A stretch of 64,000 nt of DNA, from positions 310,085-374,084 of the forward strand of contig NW_027192205.1 of assembly GCF_041956535.1 (NCBI RefSeq), read 5' to 3'. A program made the translations under genes and the position numbers. The notes beneath the pieces are model-generated. The model was not told where the DNA came from, made no database searches, and saw only the letters and a program-made list of their open reading frames with translations. Below, piece after piece: positions 22,053 to 34,104 of this stretch (the first letter of the stretch is position 1; every line of letters starts with the position of its first letter). Source of the DNA: Calcarisporiella thermophila CBS 279.70. Taxonomy: Eukaryota > Calcarisporiellomycota.

Positions 22053-24329
22053 ATGATAAAAACCAGTAGCAGAGGAAAGAGGTCCTATCGCAAGAAATCC
22101 GCAGAGGAGGAGCAAGAAGATTCAGAAATACTGCCCTTTTCATGTGAGCAAGCATCGGTCTCGCAAAATTTTACCAAATTAAGCTTTGCCGATGAGGTTT
22201 GTTCTAATGGATATGTGATAAGATCATGCTTTTCATTTTGGTTACTCTGCTTGCTCGTTTAGATTCCAGAGGAAGTGCTGGAATTGAGTTATTCCAAATC
22301 TCGACTTACAATACCAGGCAATGATAGTCAGGAGGCGCCTTCTGTGGATCAATCAATATCAAACCAAATTCTGGAAAAATTGCGCAAAGAGAGAAAAGAG
22401 CTTGAAATCGTGAATATTGAGAAGAGAGGAAGAGGAATTGTCACTAGGAAACGACTCACTCGCGGAGACGTAGTTCTCAGAGAATTGCCTTATGCAGCAG
22501 TGGTGGATGATGAGAATTTGACAAGGAATTGTTCGAGATGTTTCCAGTCGGCTTCAAAGATGTACCGATGTTCCTCGTGCAAGGTACTTCATTACTGCAG
22601 TAAGGTGAGGACTCATTTTATTTGAACCCGCTATTTCAGCTGCTCAAACCAATATATGACCCCTTAGAAGTGTCAGCTTGAGGAATGGAGCGCCTTTCAT
22701 AAGGAAGAGTGCGCCAATTGGGTTAGGTTGGGACGCCACGTGCCGACAGCGATACGTACTATATGCCGCGTGCTAATACGGCGAAATAAGAGTCCTGCCA
22801 CCGTGAGAATATTTTTTTGGAAGAAGTAGCTTCAATCTCTAACTCTATGGCGTTTTCAGTTTGAAGAGGTTGAGAATCTAGAAAACTGTAGGCTTTCGCA
22901 TGCAGCCTTTTTGATACCGAGCACGACCTTAATTTTTAGTTATTGCATAATAGTGAAATCTAAATTCCTAAGCTCGAAGCTTGAGCTTTTCGGGCAGATG
23001 AGTTTGGTAGTGAGCAAAGTGTTGCCACCGAGCCTACTCCTTTCACCTTCAAGTATGATTGATTTGTTTTGTAGGGTAAGAACTACAATGGGGTTGCAAT
23101 TTGCCTGTTGCTTATGCCACTGCTTTCTTCATCAGTTCACATGCAATAGCTTTTCCGTCGTGGACGATGAGTGTGTCGGCATAGGGGTGGGAGTATATCC
23201 TTTGGCTGCCATGGTTAACCACTCTTGTTGGCCAAACTGTATCGCCATGTTTGAAGAGGATCAAATGGTGATCCGCTGCTTAAGAGACATTGAGGAGGGT
23301 GAGGAGGTAATGCCCTCGATCCCCTGAGTGCAAAGCAATTTTAGATGGCTTACTGCAACAAATATAAAACAGTTAACAATAAGCTATGTTGATATCGCTT
23401 TACCCACGGAGGAGCGACGGCGGGAGCTATTAGAACGGTACTTTTTTATTTGCAACTGCGATCTCTGTCAAAAACGCAAAGTAAGTGCTTATTATATCCA
23501 CGTATCTTTGTGATGAACTAGAAAATATCTTGTCTATTTAGCCGAGTGATATAGACCTGAGGTGTGCATTCAAATGCAGCAACCAAAATTGCTCTGGGGG
23601 ACTTGCCCCGTTAGGTATATTTTCCCCATTGCTGCATTTTGTTTTTGAAAAGATATCCAATGTTAATCTTCAAAATCCTTTCGCAACTTTAGATCCGCTA
23701 TCCGAGGACGAAGAATACAATGAGATATGCGCCAAATGTGGAGATATAACCAAATATGACGTTCATGAGATACGCGAGAAACAGGAATTTAGCCAAATGA
23801 AATATGAAAAGGCGGTTGCATTTCAGAAGATAGGCATGTTTTGACTTGGATGTTTTCTTAGCCATAATATTCTTTATGATTTTCTTTTTCTAACTTTAAT
23901 TTTCTTGCAGATCCTGAAAAGGCGATCAATTTGCTCGAAGAAACCTATTCCCTCCAATTTCCGCTGCTGCACTCGCTCAACTATGAATTGCTGCGCACTC
24001 GTCAACTTTTAAAAATTCTGTACATTGAACGCCAACGTTGGGCTGATGCTTTATCGCATACAACCTCGATTCTCTCCGCTTTCCATCAGCTGCTCCCTCC
24101 TCACCATCCACTGCTTGGGGTCCTTCAACTTTCTGCTGCTAAATTGATCTTGCATTTACTTGCAGAAAATGATAGTTTTGAGGAACCAATTAATCTCCTG
24201 CGACAAGCAATAGATGATCTGCGCGTATCACATGGGAGAAAGTCCGAGCTCACCCTGGAGGCCGAGGAGCTATTGAAGAAAACCGAGCTAGAATTTGAAG
24301 GTTCACTACGAAATAGAAATATTCCTTAA
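22053..24329 (+). CDS. SET and MYND domain protein (SMYD family)
   Basis: Predicted lysine methyltransferase. Nine exons (22053-22196, 22263-22604, 22668-22802, 22860-23075, 23136-23306, 23373-23480, 23542-23614, 23693-23833, 23911-24329) give 582 residues. About 110 residues of family-unlike sequence precede the split SET domain (KRGRGIVTRKRLTRGDVV). The MYND zinc module follows (CSRC, YRCSSCKVLHYCS, KCQLEEW, FHKEEC), then CNSFSV, YPLAAMVNHSCWPNC, the GEELTISYVD block and the post-SET Cys cluster (FICNCDLCQ). The C-terminal third is helical and TPR-like. The last intron (23834-23910) begins with GC: only that site keeps frame and restores an Asp codon. The 60-bp intron at 23076 is stop-free and in frame. 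Substrate (histone or other) is unknown. Confidence 0.88.
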
Positions 24330-25101
24330 GAAAGAGGGTTTTTTTGTGAGTATGTACACTAATACCCTAAAGTTCTCTTGTGATGCTTCGACAAAATATT
24401 GTAAGATAAAAATATGTTGACCGGCAAGGGGCTAGAATGCCCTTTTTCAATTTGAGAAAGTATGGATTACTCCATTTAGGACGGGTTGAAATGCTGCCAA
24501 TTCAATCATGAGAATATGTTTTTAACTCCGAGGAATACTCCGCGAAGATAAGTAATCAAAGATCAAGAACTGTAAACTGACAGTGCATCCTGTATTGCCA
24601 GCCTAAGAAAGTGATTGCAAAACAAACAGTATAAACGGCTATGGAATAAGATTTCCTGCATATTGAAGTATCCATTTATACTTCTGTCAAGCTATCTTTT
24701 TTATTTTTTTAGCGCCATTTGAATTGTTTGTGTTTTTCCTGATTTGTTTTCCAGAATATAGTTTATCGCAGCCTGATCGCAGAACAACCATCGTTTCGCC
24801 AAAAACATTAAAACGATTGTGGATAATTGTGGGTTTCAAGTTCTAACTTGGAAATTCTCTCTCAATAAAATTGCTTAGAATGTCGATTCCTAACCTAATG
24901 AATCCCAATTTCTACCGGCAAGGTACTCAGCGAAGGCGGTAAGGTACGCAATGGCGTAAGTTGTACCGCTTAGAAAGGGGGAATGAAAAGGACCGCACAG
25001 GTGACACCAGAAAATTGCGATAAAAAATAAACACATAGTTTTTCCCTCCCTTCTGCCTCCTTTCACATTGAATTCATTTATAAAATTATATTGTTACCGA
25101 A
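24330..25101. other. Intergenic region
   Basis: No gene or RNA is recognised. The last 60 bp before 25102 are pyrimidine-rich, a likely promoter of the ZIP gene. Confidence 0.5.
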
Positions 25102-26741
25102 ATGAAAATTCATTCTTTTACTTTATGTATACTTTTAATCCTGTTGACTGTGAACGCGGCGGCAGTGGTGCCTCGAGAGAAACGCCAAGTGCATGATGAC
25201 CATAATCATGACCATTCTATAACGTCACCATCTCGGTCTCTTGCTCCCACAAATTCCGCCTCAACCTTATCATCCATTTCCCCCAACTCTACTACTTCCC
25301 CCAACCCAACATCTCCCCCCACTCCCTCACAAGACCATGCTCATGATCACAATCACGAACAGCACAGTGAGGAACAACATAATCACGCGGGCCATTCACA
25401 CGGCTCAGCTCCTGAACGTAATACTAATTACTCATATAGAATTAAAGATGATTCTCTGACATCTCATTTTTGCCTTTCATCTCATTAGTGACGGAGGCCG
25501 AAATTGCCGAGCTCTGCCGGCCTGTGGTTGTAGAAAACTACAACACCAATCTCCAAATTGCAGGGTTCTTCATTATATTGGTCGCGGGCAGTCTAGGTGT
25601 GTTTATCCCCATCGGGGTGAAGCGATATGCATCCAGGACCGAGAGCGTGGCAAACCACGCATTATTATTAGGAAAATTTTTTGGCACAGGGGTGATATTG
25701 GCAACTGCGTACGTATCCACGAGTAACACAGTACCCCAGATAGGATTACTAAATTAGCGTTCTTTAACTAGGTTCGTTCATATGCTACTCGAGGCTTTTG
25801 CTCGCTTTGCATCGCCCTGCCTTCCCAGTGGGTTCCGTGGTTTTTCCGCATGGGCGCCGGTCTTCTGTATGATTGCTGCAATGCTCATTCAGTTGATCGA
25901 ATACCTAGCCATCGAAAGGGCAGACCATTATTCTAAGAACCATGATCACCGACAGCAACACAGTGAGCACTCTAATGGGTCTCTCCAGACCCTTGAAGAA
26001 TATGGCACACAGACTGGGAAAACGGGTGCGGAAGATGGCATCTCTTCTGGCTCACACTCGCAAGAGCTTCACCATCACCACCATCACCATGGGGCGGGTT
26101 TGCTCGAAGGAAAGGACGCTTCAAGACACATTGGTACGCTGATGCTCGAATTCGGTATCTTGCTTCACAGCATCATTATCGGAGTATCTCTGGGGGTGAC
26201 TTCAGGAAGAGAGCACATAACCCTGCTTATTGCGCTTTCTTTTCACCAGGTAAAAGATAACCATTTGCGTTTGCTGCTTTATCCCCTTACTAAATAACCC
26301 AATTCCAGTTCTTTGAGGGAGTCGCACTCGGCACACGGATCGCCGAACTCAACTACAATAGCCTTGCGAAACCTTTGATCATGGCTCTAGTTTTCGCGCT
26401 TACCACTCCGCTTGGCATCGGCATCGGTATTGGGGTGCATCGGACCTATGAAGGAAACTATGGAGCGGGCCTGTTGGTACAGGCTATTTTTGATTCCCTA
26501 GCTGCAGGGATTCTGATGTATTCAGGTATTCAATATTGCTTGTCATTGTCCATTCGTGGCATATATATATTTATTGTTGGATAATCTAATTTTGTGTTCC
26601 TTAGTATTCGTCGAGCTAATTGCTATGGAGATTAATCACAACCGCAGTTTCCGCAGGCTGCGACCCTCACTGAAATTCAGCTGCTTCATTTCCATGTATA
26701 TTGGCATTGTTGCCATGAGTGTCCTTGGGAAGTATCTCTAA
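25102..26741 (+). CDS. ZIP-family zinc/iron transporter
   Basis: Membrane transporter that moves Zn2+ or Fe2+ into the cytosol. Five exons (25102-25417, 25489-25708, 25772-26249, 26309-26525, 26605-26741) give 455 residues. A signal peptide-like start (FTLCILLILLTVNAAA) leads to a Thr/Ser/Pro extracellular region with dense His clusters (DDHNHDH, DHAHDHNHEQH, HNHAGHSHG). Eight TM segments are expected. The cytosolic loop carries a run of seven His. The metal-binding helices are HSIIIGVSLG and FHQFFEGVALGTR, the latter rebuilt across the intron at 26250; TTPLGIGIGIG is TM5. Plasma membrane or vesicle location is not decided by the sequence. His-rich ends suggest metal sensing. Confidence 0.94.
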
Positions 26742-27124
26742 AATATTTATTTTTCTATTTATATTTGTTGTATGCTTTCGCCATGTATGACTTATATTAT
26801 ACCCAACCACTCCCTCGCCTCTCTCTGCTCCTTGCTTTATTTTTTCTTTCTTCTCCTTATTCCATCTCATCTTTATAATATTGGTATTTTGCTCCAAGCG
26901 CACGTATTTTCTCAACAAGGATTGGCTAATATCATTTACCAGTGGTGAAGAAACGTGGATCGGAGAGCCAATTTGCAAATTATTAATCTTACGAAAAGCA
27001 TGGCCACACTGCTTATGACAACTGCATTAATTTGCTGATTACTTTGAGTTATTTCGGTCGAAGGGCTAAGCTGAAAATCAGAAGCAGCCCAAAACTAATT
27101 TAATCACCCATCCTAGTAGTATAG
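26742..27124. other. Intergenic spacer
   Basis: AT- and CT-rich sequence between the ZIP and MATE genes. No feature is seen. Confidence 0.5.
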
Positions 27125-29303
27125 ATGTTTTCCTCCTTCCGACGGCGAATCCCTGCCAACTTTTACCCATTAGGTTACATTAATTCATCCACATCAACAG
27201 AAAGTCTCCAGACATTTCTCTCTCCCGACGCTGTAGTGCAAGAGGAAGCAGACTCCTCTCATTTACTTGAAGGCTTTGCAGAGGCTGACGACCGTAGTTT
27301 GAAGGAGGATCTACGAAAGAGTGACCTCCGAATAATTACTCACATAAGCCTCTGGTTAGCAATCATTTACGGACTCCAAATTGCATTAAGAGCTGTAGAA
27401 ATATGGGGGTTAGGTAAAACCACTCATTTCACTTCGAGATATTGCGCAAAGTCTCACTCACACTTTCCATATTTCATTTGTATAGCATTTTTGGATGGCA
27501 AGGGTATGTACTTTTTTTGATGTTTACTCATACTCATGGTAAAAGAGTAACTGGGGGATATTGTACGATTAGAGCTCGCAGCCGCTTCAGCTGCTAGTGT
27601 GTATATGATGGTAATATCCTAAATTTTTATGGATCATTCAAACAGCTTGGTTTAATATGTTTACCATTTTCAGATCACGGGCCTAGCGCTAGGATGGGGG
27701 CTTTCTTCGTGTAATATTTTTGAGCTCTCTCCACACTTCCATATGCCTGTGTTTGAACTCTTATTTATTTTCTTAAATATTTAGTCTTGGACTCAACTGC
27801 ACCTCAAGCTTTTGCCTGGTCTAATCCAAGAGAACTGAATACAATTCTCCAAAGAACGGCCGTAATAACGATCGGATTCTCTATCTTTCCGATATCCTTC
27901 TTATGGTCAATATTGCGAAAATGTCACAATATGATAGTAAAGTAAACTGATCATATATCGGAATATCCCTTAATAGGCTTCGTGCTGAATCTCTGCTAGA
28001 AAAGTTTGGACAAGAACAGCGCATAGCCCGGCTTGCCCAGCTGTATATTTATTTCGCATGGCCTGGGTTATTACCAAGCCTATTGTATGTATGTGTAAGG
28101 AAATACATGCAAGTAAATGGTATGAAGCCGCACCTTTTTACATCTTGCCTTCCTTTCATATGTATTAATCACAATTTGAACACCAGGGATGATCAGGGAA
28201 ATCGCATTTATTGTTGCCTCATCTATCCCCCTCAGCTTGCTTGTGAATTTTGTGTTTGTACGATTGTTCCGCTTACATATTATTGGGTCAGCTCTTTCAA
28301 ACTCGCTGATTAATTGGTATCCAGGGTCTATCCACTATTGTCTGTTCAATGACTATGCTAACCATTCGCTTAACCACAGGTATTTGCTACTGCTAAGTAT
28401 TTATATAACAAAGCGCAATGCGGGGAAAGCTCAAGAATTTTCCCTGGTATGGAGTGCCAACTGGAAGGAAAAATTAAATATTCGCAGTACTTGGAACCTG
28501 CTGAAGCTTGGACTCCCTGGGATGGTGGGAACAATTGCGGATTTCCCTTTAGAGATACTCACTTTTTTCACCGGTATATTTGGAAAGAACGCGGTAGCTG
28601 CTCAGGTATAATTTACTTTCAGCTGTGGACATTTTCAGGTTTCACACTACAACATTTTTATATGTTATCCATAGCTTATCTCCATGGCAGTAGTATCTTT
28701 TTGTATGATAATCCCCTCCTCACTGGCTATTGCCTCCACTCTGCTTATCAGTGGCCATCTTGGATTACAGTCACCTATCCGCGCTCGCAAAATAGCACGA
28801 TTGAGCTTAGCATTATCACTACTATACGCATCTCTTAGTGCGCTGGCTATTGCGTTTTGGGGATTTGTTGTGAGAACCTATGGGACCAAGAACAATTTGT
28901 ATTTAATCTTGGGCGAGGTAACTCCACCGGTTGCATTGACGCAATTTTTCTGGGTGAGCTGCTTGACTTCGACATAGTTTCATTAAAAGTCAACTCATGT
29001 CAAGTGTTTGGATATACCTAGAGTCTTTCTGTCGTTTGGTCGGGAATCCTTTACGGTTGCGGGAAACAGCTCAGTGTTGCAGTCATCCGGATACTTTGCC
29101 ACTGCGTCATAGGAGTGTTCCTTGGGCTTTTACTTGCCTTTGAATTGAATTGGAATTTAGTTGGCCTTCCTGGAATTTGGACTGGTGTTGCCCTGGGCAT
29201 TGGAGCATCCGGATGCCTTCTTCTGGTGCGCATACTCTTCCTTGACTGGACTAAGGAAGCCGCTTCCATTCAGAAGAGGATAAAGGACCTTATGAAAAAC
29301 TAG
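27125..29303 (+). CDS. MATE-family efflux transporter
   Basis: Proton- or sodium-coupled exporter of organic cations or drugs. Ten exons (27125-27413, 27486-27503, 27573-27610, 27674-27710, 27785-27905, 27977-28119, 28187-28316, 28380-28605, 28675-28953, 29022-29303) give 520 residues, the usual length, with about 12 TM helices. Three consecutive exons are tiny (18, 38 and 37 nt); together they encode the conserved ELAAAS...GLALGWGL region leading to LDSTAPQAF. The donor at 27906 was chosen because it gives the MATE spacing LW-x5-LL-x3-GQ. QLISMAVVSFCMIIPSSLAIAS is the second-half equivalent, and SVVWSGILYGCGKQ the usual late motif. The intron at 28317-28379 is 63 bp, in frame and stop-free. 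Substrate unknown. Confidence 0.9.
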
Positions 29304-29763
29304 TAAGTGGAGCAGTAACACACGTAGATGATTATGTTCTATATACCACTTTATATTCCCCCCCCCCCCTCCTCTGTCCCCTAAACTCCCCTCTTTTATC
29401 AACCACTTGTTTTTCCTATAAATTATCTCTCTTTTTTGACAAGGCCATTATCTCCCTTAAACTGAGACAGAAGGTTTCACGTTTGACCAAAGAAAACAAC
29501 TAGTCATTTAACAAATGGTATATACAAAACTCACATAAACTAACAGATATCGTGACTCAGAGCAAACAAAAACCAACACAAGACAAGAGCAAGGTTACTT
29601 TACAAGGTAATGGGCAGTTAAGAATAAATACAACCACAAGACACAAAAATATAGAGGAAGGATACTTTTCCGGCAAATCAAATACAACAGCGGAAGGGAT
29701 AAACATACACATACAGACATATAGAGTGAGATATCTTACTAGCCGCATATAACTTCGCGGCTT
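29304..29763. other. Convergent spacer with C tract
   Basis: Between the 3' ends of the MATE and APSES genes. Contains a 12-C run (29358-29369). No gene is seen. Confidence 0.55.
29358..29369 (+). repeat. Homopolymer C tract (12 nt)
   Basis: Twelve consecutive C, 54 bp after the MATE stop codon. Confidence 0.8.
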
Positions 29764-31077
29764 CTATTCCGTCCAAACCACCGAGTAATCTCTTCCTCCA
29801 AAGGTGACCATGCGGGGAAGAGAGGTCTCGTGGGAGGGCCGAAATGGGCGCCGGCCATCATCCTGCGAGAGGCGTTGCAGCAGCACAGTGGCAGTCATGG
29901 TGTCAGCAATATCCTTGGGTATATCTCGTTCTCCCTCGCCTGCCAGCGGCTGAGAAACCTGGGACCTTTCGGCGGGAACAAACATGACTGCGGGACGGCT
30001 CCTGCAGACTAACGGATGCGAAATGGTGATAGGCTTATGGGGTGGGGAAGGCGAAGGGGTGATTAGGCTTCTACTCATAGGCCCATCGGCACTTGAGTGA
30101 GAAGTGTGAGATCCTCTGGAGGAAGGAGAGGCTGGCCCCCAGCTCCGAGTTGGTTCTGGCGTTTTGTAATCGTCCGAGTCGTTAAGGAGAAACTCCATTC
30201 CGCGGGGAGATGTGGGCTTGTGCTTCTTTGCCCCTGGTGGAGAGAGGATTGGGGACGTAAGACGATGGGCAGGGTAAGGAGACTTGGGCTGAGGAAGAGA
30301 CGGGAGCTGGAGCGGAGGGAGTTGAGTGGTATGCAGAGGAGGAGGGAGATGAGGCTTTCTACGTCTCTGCGCTCGGGAGTTGTCTTCAATCCAGGAAGAG
30401 AGGGGTGGCCGAAAGAGTGCAATGTTATTACGCTGCATGCACAACGTTCTGGCATAGGGGGAGCGGCGGCGTTTTCCAACTCGATGGCCGTTTGTCGGCA
30501 TGGACGGCTTAAGAAGAAGACACCCAAACCCTGGCTGAGATGGGTGCAAGCATTCGCTGGGAAATTCAGAGCCAAATAGAGGCACCAGGCCGTGTCGAAT
30601 GGCGTAGCAAGTGCGAATCGCCAGCACGCGGGCATGGTCGTAGGGGATCCTATGAAAGAAAGTTAATCAACATCTTAAATACGCAAGTCTTCAAAATTCA
30701 TACCAGGTGCCCTGGATCTTGAGAAAACCGCCGCGTATCTTCTTTGCCTGCAGTTCCGGGTTCGAATCGATCACCTTGACGATATCGGCCTTGGAGAGCC
30801 CAATGAGTTTCCATATGCTGGTGAAGTGCACTTCGCCCGTTTCGCGGTCCCACATAATTGGCTGAGCCGATGCACATGGGCCATCAAGGATGTATTCATA
30901 GACTAGAAAGTGGGTAAGGATCAGATTTATCCGCTAGCGCGCCTTTGCGGTAAAATGATTACCAGGCATATAGCCACGGGAATCCAGGCTTGTTGCGTAC
31001 TTGACACTCTTCACCTTGAATTCTGAGGGGTGAGGACGGAAGCGCGGAGGGTCGATATCGCTCGTGGAGGGTTCCAT
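29764..31077 (-). CDS. APSES-type transcription factor (Xbp1-like)
   Basis: Fungal-specific DNA-binding regulator. Three exons (30963-31077, 30704-30902, 29764-30649) give 399 residues. Residues about 23-150 form the APSES/KilA-N domain: KVKSVKYATSL, YEYILDG, GEVHFTSIWKLIG, SKADIVKVID, IRGGFLKIQGTWIPY (rebuilt across intron 2), AIRHGLVPLFGSEFPSECL. The PLFG..FP..CL ending places it nearest the Xbp1-like branch rather than the ankyrin-bearing Mbp1/Swi6 type; no ankyrin repeats are present. The remaining 240 residues are Pro/Ser/Arg-rich and disordered. A GT-rich donor near 31473 could begin a leader intron on this strand. Eight 10-bp repeats lie 94-173 bp before the ATG. Role in stress or development is inferred only. 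Confidence 0.9.
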
Positions 31078-31170
31078 TAATGTCGGTCTTAAAGAATGGG
31101 AGGTGAGAGAGAGAGAGAAAGAATGTAAGTTGACAGATTGGGAGAAGATGTGCAGAGGAACAAAAGCAGC

Positions 31171-31250
31171 GAGGGAGAGCGAGGGAGAACGAGGGAGAAC
31201 GAGGGAGAACGAGGAAGGGCGAGGAAGGACGAGGAAGAGCGAGAAAGGGC
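31171..31250 (+). repeat. Eight tandem 10-bp purine units
   Basis: Eight consecutive 10-bp units of the form GAGGGAGAAC/GAGGAAGGGC, exactly in register. On the minus strand they read as CT-rich sequence in the likely leader or promoter of the APSES gene. Confidence 0.9.
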
Positions 31251-33270
31251 AATGATGAGCAGCAAGATGATATAAGTATTAAATAATATGATGGGAATAA
31301 AGTTAGTTTCAGATGGTCGTGTGTCACCAAGAGGGGGGGGAAGGGGTTAGGTTGTGAAACAGCAAAAACGGGATTAGGAGTAGAAAGGAAGTAGTAGAAG
31401 GCTGTTTGCAGATCAAAAGTGCAAAATCGGGTAGAAAAGATGATATGGGAAAACCCAAATGGTCTTTAAAACTTACCGGTGTCTCTATTTAGATTATGTA
31501 TTTTGCTTCGATGCTTAGTAAATCAACTCTCCTTAGTGCTCACACGCCTTGATTTTATGATAGATGGGATTGCGAAAGGGGGGACTGGGTTATGTAAGCG
31601 ATGTCCCAAGAGTGTTTCGACCAGGACAGCCTTTCTAGGTGATGAACGCCTTACGCTGGGAGACTGAGAAATATGGGGACGTGAAACAAAAAAGTGCAGT
31701 GGAAGCTTATGAAATACGACATAGAAGGGGGAGAAGAGGAGGAAAAAAAAAAGATGCGGGGAGGCTGATATTTATAAGAGATAAGGGATAGTGGCAAACT
31801 TGCGCGGAAAAACAATCCAACCTAAATCTGCTTGACAAGGGGACAGGGGGAAGGCGTGCCCTAAACAGCGGAGAGATCACCGGAATAGTTCTTTTTTTTA
31901 AAAAAGAACAAGGGCCGCAGTGCGTTCATGACAAAAGGGAAAGAAAAAACCGTAAAGAGATCATACTTTTTCAACCTGTGACTCATTGCCCTGAATCTTA
32001 TTTTATTCAACCGAAGGAGAGAACTACCCAAGGACTTGGAATGGGTGGCCCCAGTGGAAGTTATGCGGCTTTCTTTTCCCTTCTTTTCCCTTGTCATATG
32101 GTGCCAAAAAAGTATTATCTAATAGGCGCAAGCCTCCACCCTCCTGGCCTCTCTGGCGGCTGCCAGCGGGGTTCTCAGGCCATCTCTGGTGGCAAAAAAA
32201 AGAACCTAGCGCAATAAACTCTAACTCTTGAGGAGAGGGTTAGTCTCGTGATCCATTGTCATGGCGGTGGCCCTGGTTATCTGCTTGTCGGATTCGAGAG
32301 ATCATCCTAGTCTCAACAATGCTCCACAGCAGCCCCAGATCTGGAGTCTCTGGCCTATTTATAACTCCGGCCCAGGGCCGCTTTCTCTCCACCATTGCTC
32401 CTTCGCTGAGAACCGGCTGGCCGCCGCCAGCCGAGAAGTCTGCTCCTCCTCCTCCTCCCCTCTGCTTTGGCGCTCAGCCCCAATGGAGGGGTGCAGTATT
32501 GTCGGGGGCCTCCCATCGAGCAGGAAATAAATGCCGCACCGATGCCACCGCAGGCGCCCCGCCTGTCTCGATGTAGGAAATCGCGTCGTCACTTCCATGA
32601 TCCGGCACCTGATCACGATTTAAATCAAGGTTCGAGTGATCTCTCCACCACTTTGGCCCGATTATTGTTTTTATTCGGTGTTGTTTGTTTTTTCCTGGTG
32701 ACAAACGCCAGCGCTGAGATCGATAGTGTATGCAGCTGGAATTTCTCCTAGCCAACAGACGGAGCGAGCAGGACCGGGCCCATTCAGAGTAAGGATCATC
32801 GCTGTGGAGAATTTTCCCGCTCGCGCCTTTTCAGGGAACTGGGAGAATGGGGCCGGCATCGTCTCGCTTTCGTCCATTTTCCACCCATTCCTGCGTTTTC
32901 CCCCGTGACCGGAAGGTTTTTTTTTCCAATTTTTTTCCAGTGTTTTCTGACAGCAATCCCATACCGTTTGACATCGGCACGTCGTCTGAATCCGCGCTGA
33001 GGATTCCTGAGAGGCCGATTTCGGAGACAAAATAAAGACTGACAAAGAGGAGGAAAATAGGCGATCACCCGCCCTTTCTAGGAAATATCACATTCCTCCG
33101 AAACACCCTTTTATAAATACCCTCTCATACCTTGCGCACTGCTTTTTTTCTTTTTCCCTTCTTCCTTCAACTACTCTTCTTTTCATACCTATCCAAACTC
33201 TTCAGAGGACTATATTCAACCCACCCCTACTTGCTACCCCCACCCGTCATTACTCTTTGTATTAACCATT

Positions 33271-33280
33271 CCCCCCCCCC
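33271..33280 (+). repeat. Homopolymer C tract (10 nt)
   Basis: Ten C in a CT-rich leader, 49 bp before the start codon at 33330. Confidence 0.75.
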
Positions 33281-33329
33281 TTCTTCATTTATTGAGAACA
33301 TATCCCTTTTGCATTTAAATTAACTTAAG

Positions 33330-34104
33330 ATGAAATTCTCCATTAATCGCGTCTTTATACTCGCTGCTCTCCTGGCGGTGGGTGTTGGTAAGTGTTTGAA
33401 TGCTACTGCTTTTCTTTGTCGTCATCACTCCAACCCTCTCCCTTCCCCCCCATAATCCTACAGCCGCTCAAGAGAAGAATGATATGCTGGTCAGTATCAC
33501 GATTCGCCCTGCAAATGGCGAGAAGTTTTCACCAGAGCAGATGGACAAAGCCAAAGAATCGGTGCAGAAAGCACTGAGCGAAAATGGGGAGAAGAAAGTG
33601 GCGGTGCAGGGCGACACGTTCACCGTCCAGTCCTCCCTTGATAACCTTCCAAGTGCTCTCGCCAGCTGGGCCCAGGACTACGTCGTCCACAGGGCTGAAG
33701 CCAAGGCAGTGCCCGAAAAGGACCTCAAACTTCAAAAGGCAGAGACCATGGAGAAGAAGAAGAAAGAAGACGACAAACAATTGGCCTCCCAAGCTACCCC
33801 AGGCGTCTCCGACGCGACAGCGACGGCCACTGCCCCCGTCACTGCTACCGCTGCAGCAACGGATTCCGTGGGAAGCATGTCCATGAGCATGTCCGAATCC
33901 AACATGATGACATCCATGGTGAGCACATCAAGTATGATGATTCCCTCATCTATGATGCCCTCTATCTCGATGACTATGTCCGGCTCCCGCGTCATGTCGC
34001 CCACCGCAAGGCCATCGGTGGCAGGTGGGGTGCGTTCCTTTGCCCCCCACGGTATCGCTGCCATGGCACTTGGTGTCGTCGCTGGCTTCTTTGTATCAAT
34101 CTAG
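33330..34104 (+). CDS. Secreted, probably GPI-anchored Ser/Met-rich protein
   Basis: I do not recognise the family. Two exons (33330-33387 and 33464-34104) give 232 residues. The start gives a clear signal peptide (MKFSINRVFILAALLAVGVAA). Residues about 25-95 form a folded-looking basic/acidic module that begins VSITIRPANGEKF; its size and beta-start loosely recall small propeptide-inhibitor modules, but no diagnostic motif is present. A Lys-rich helix, a Thr/Ala stretch and a Ser/Met-rich low-complexity part (SMSMSMSES, SMMIPSSMMPS) follow. The C-terminus (GIAAMALGVVAGFFVSI) is a hydrophobic tail that fits GPI attachment. A cell-wall or surface role is inferred. The CT-rich leader suggests good expression. 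Confidence 0.75.

Larger units (their letters stand above)
31078..33329. other. 2.25-kb divergent intergenic region
   Basis: Upstream space shared by the APSES gene (-) and the secreted-protein gene (+). It holds the 10-bp tandem repeat, a possible minus-strand leader intron donor (GTAAGT, near 31473), a G+C-rich block at about 32250-32900 with open frames on both strands but no conserved motif, and a CT-rich stretch with a C tract just before 33330. I see no supportable gene. Confidence 0.5.

Noticed and set aside
27942-27976. A 35-bp intron in the MATE gene using a GTAAAC donor
   Set aside because: The alternative donor at 27906 gives a 71-bp intron like the others and exact conserved LW-to-GQ spacing; 35 bp would be far below any other intron here.
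28317-28379. Reading the MATE exon straight through this 63-bp segment, since it has no stop
   Set aside because: It has a GT donor and CAG acceptor, and removing it restores a Trp codon and normal MATE helix spacing; the segment itself does not look like membrane sequence.
30097-30579. A 160-codon + strand open frame
   Set aside because: It is antisense to the Pro/Ser/Arg-rich exon of the APSES gene, which has a clear start, domain and splice sites.
30750-30775. A tRNA B-box-like GGTTCGAATC sequence
   Set aside because: It lies inside the conserved APSES exon and no A box or cloverleaf fits around it.
32256-32755. Open frames on both strands in a G+C-rich block
   Set aside because: Frames overlap on both strands, show no family motif, and G+C-rich DNA lacks stops by chance. 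Better seen as upstream DNA of the 33330 gene.
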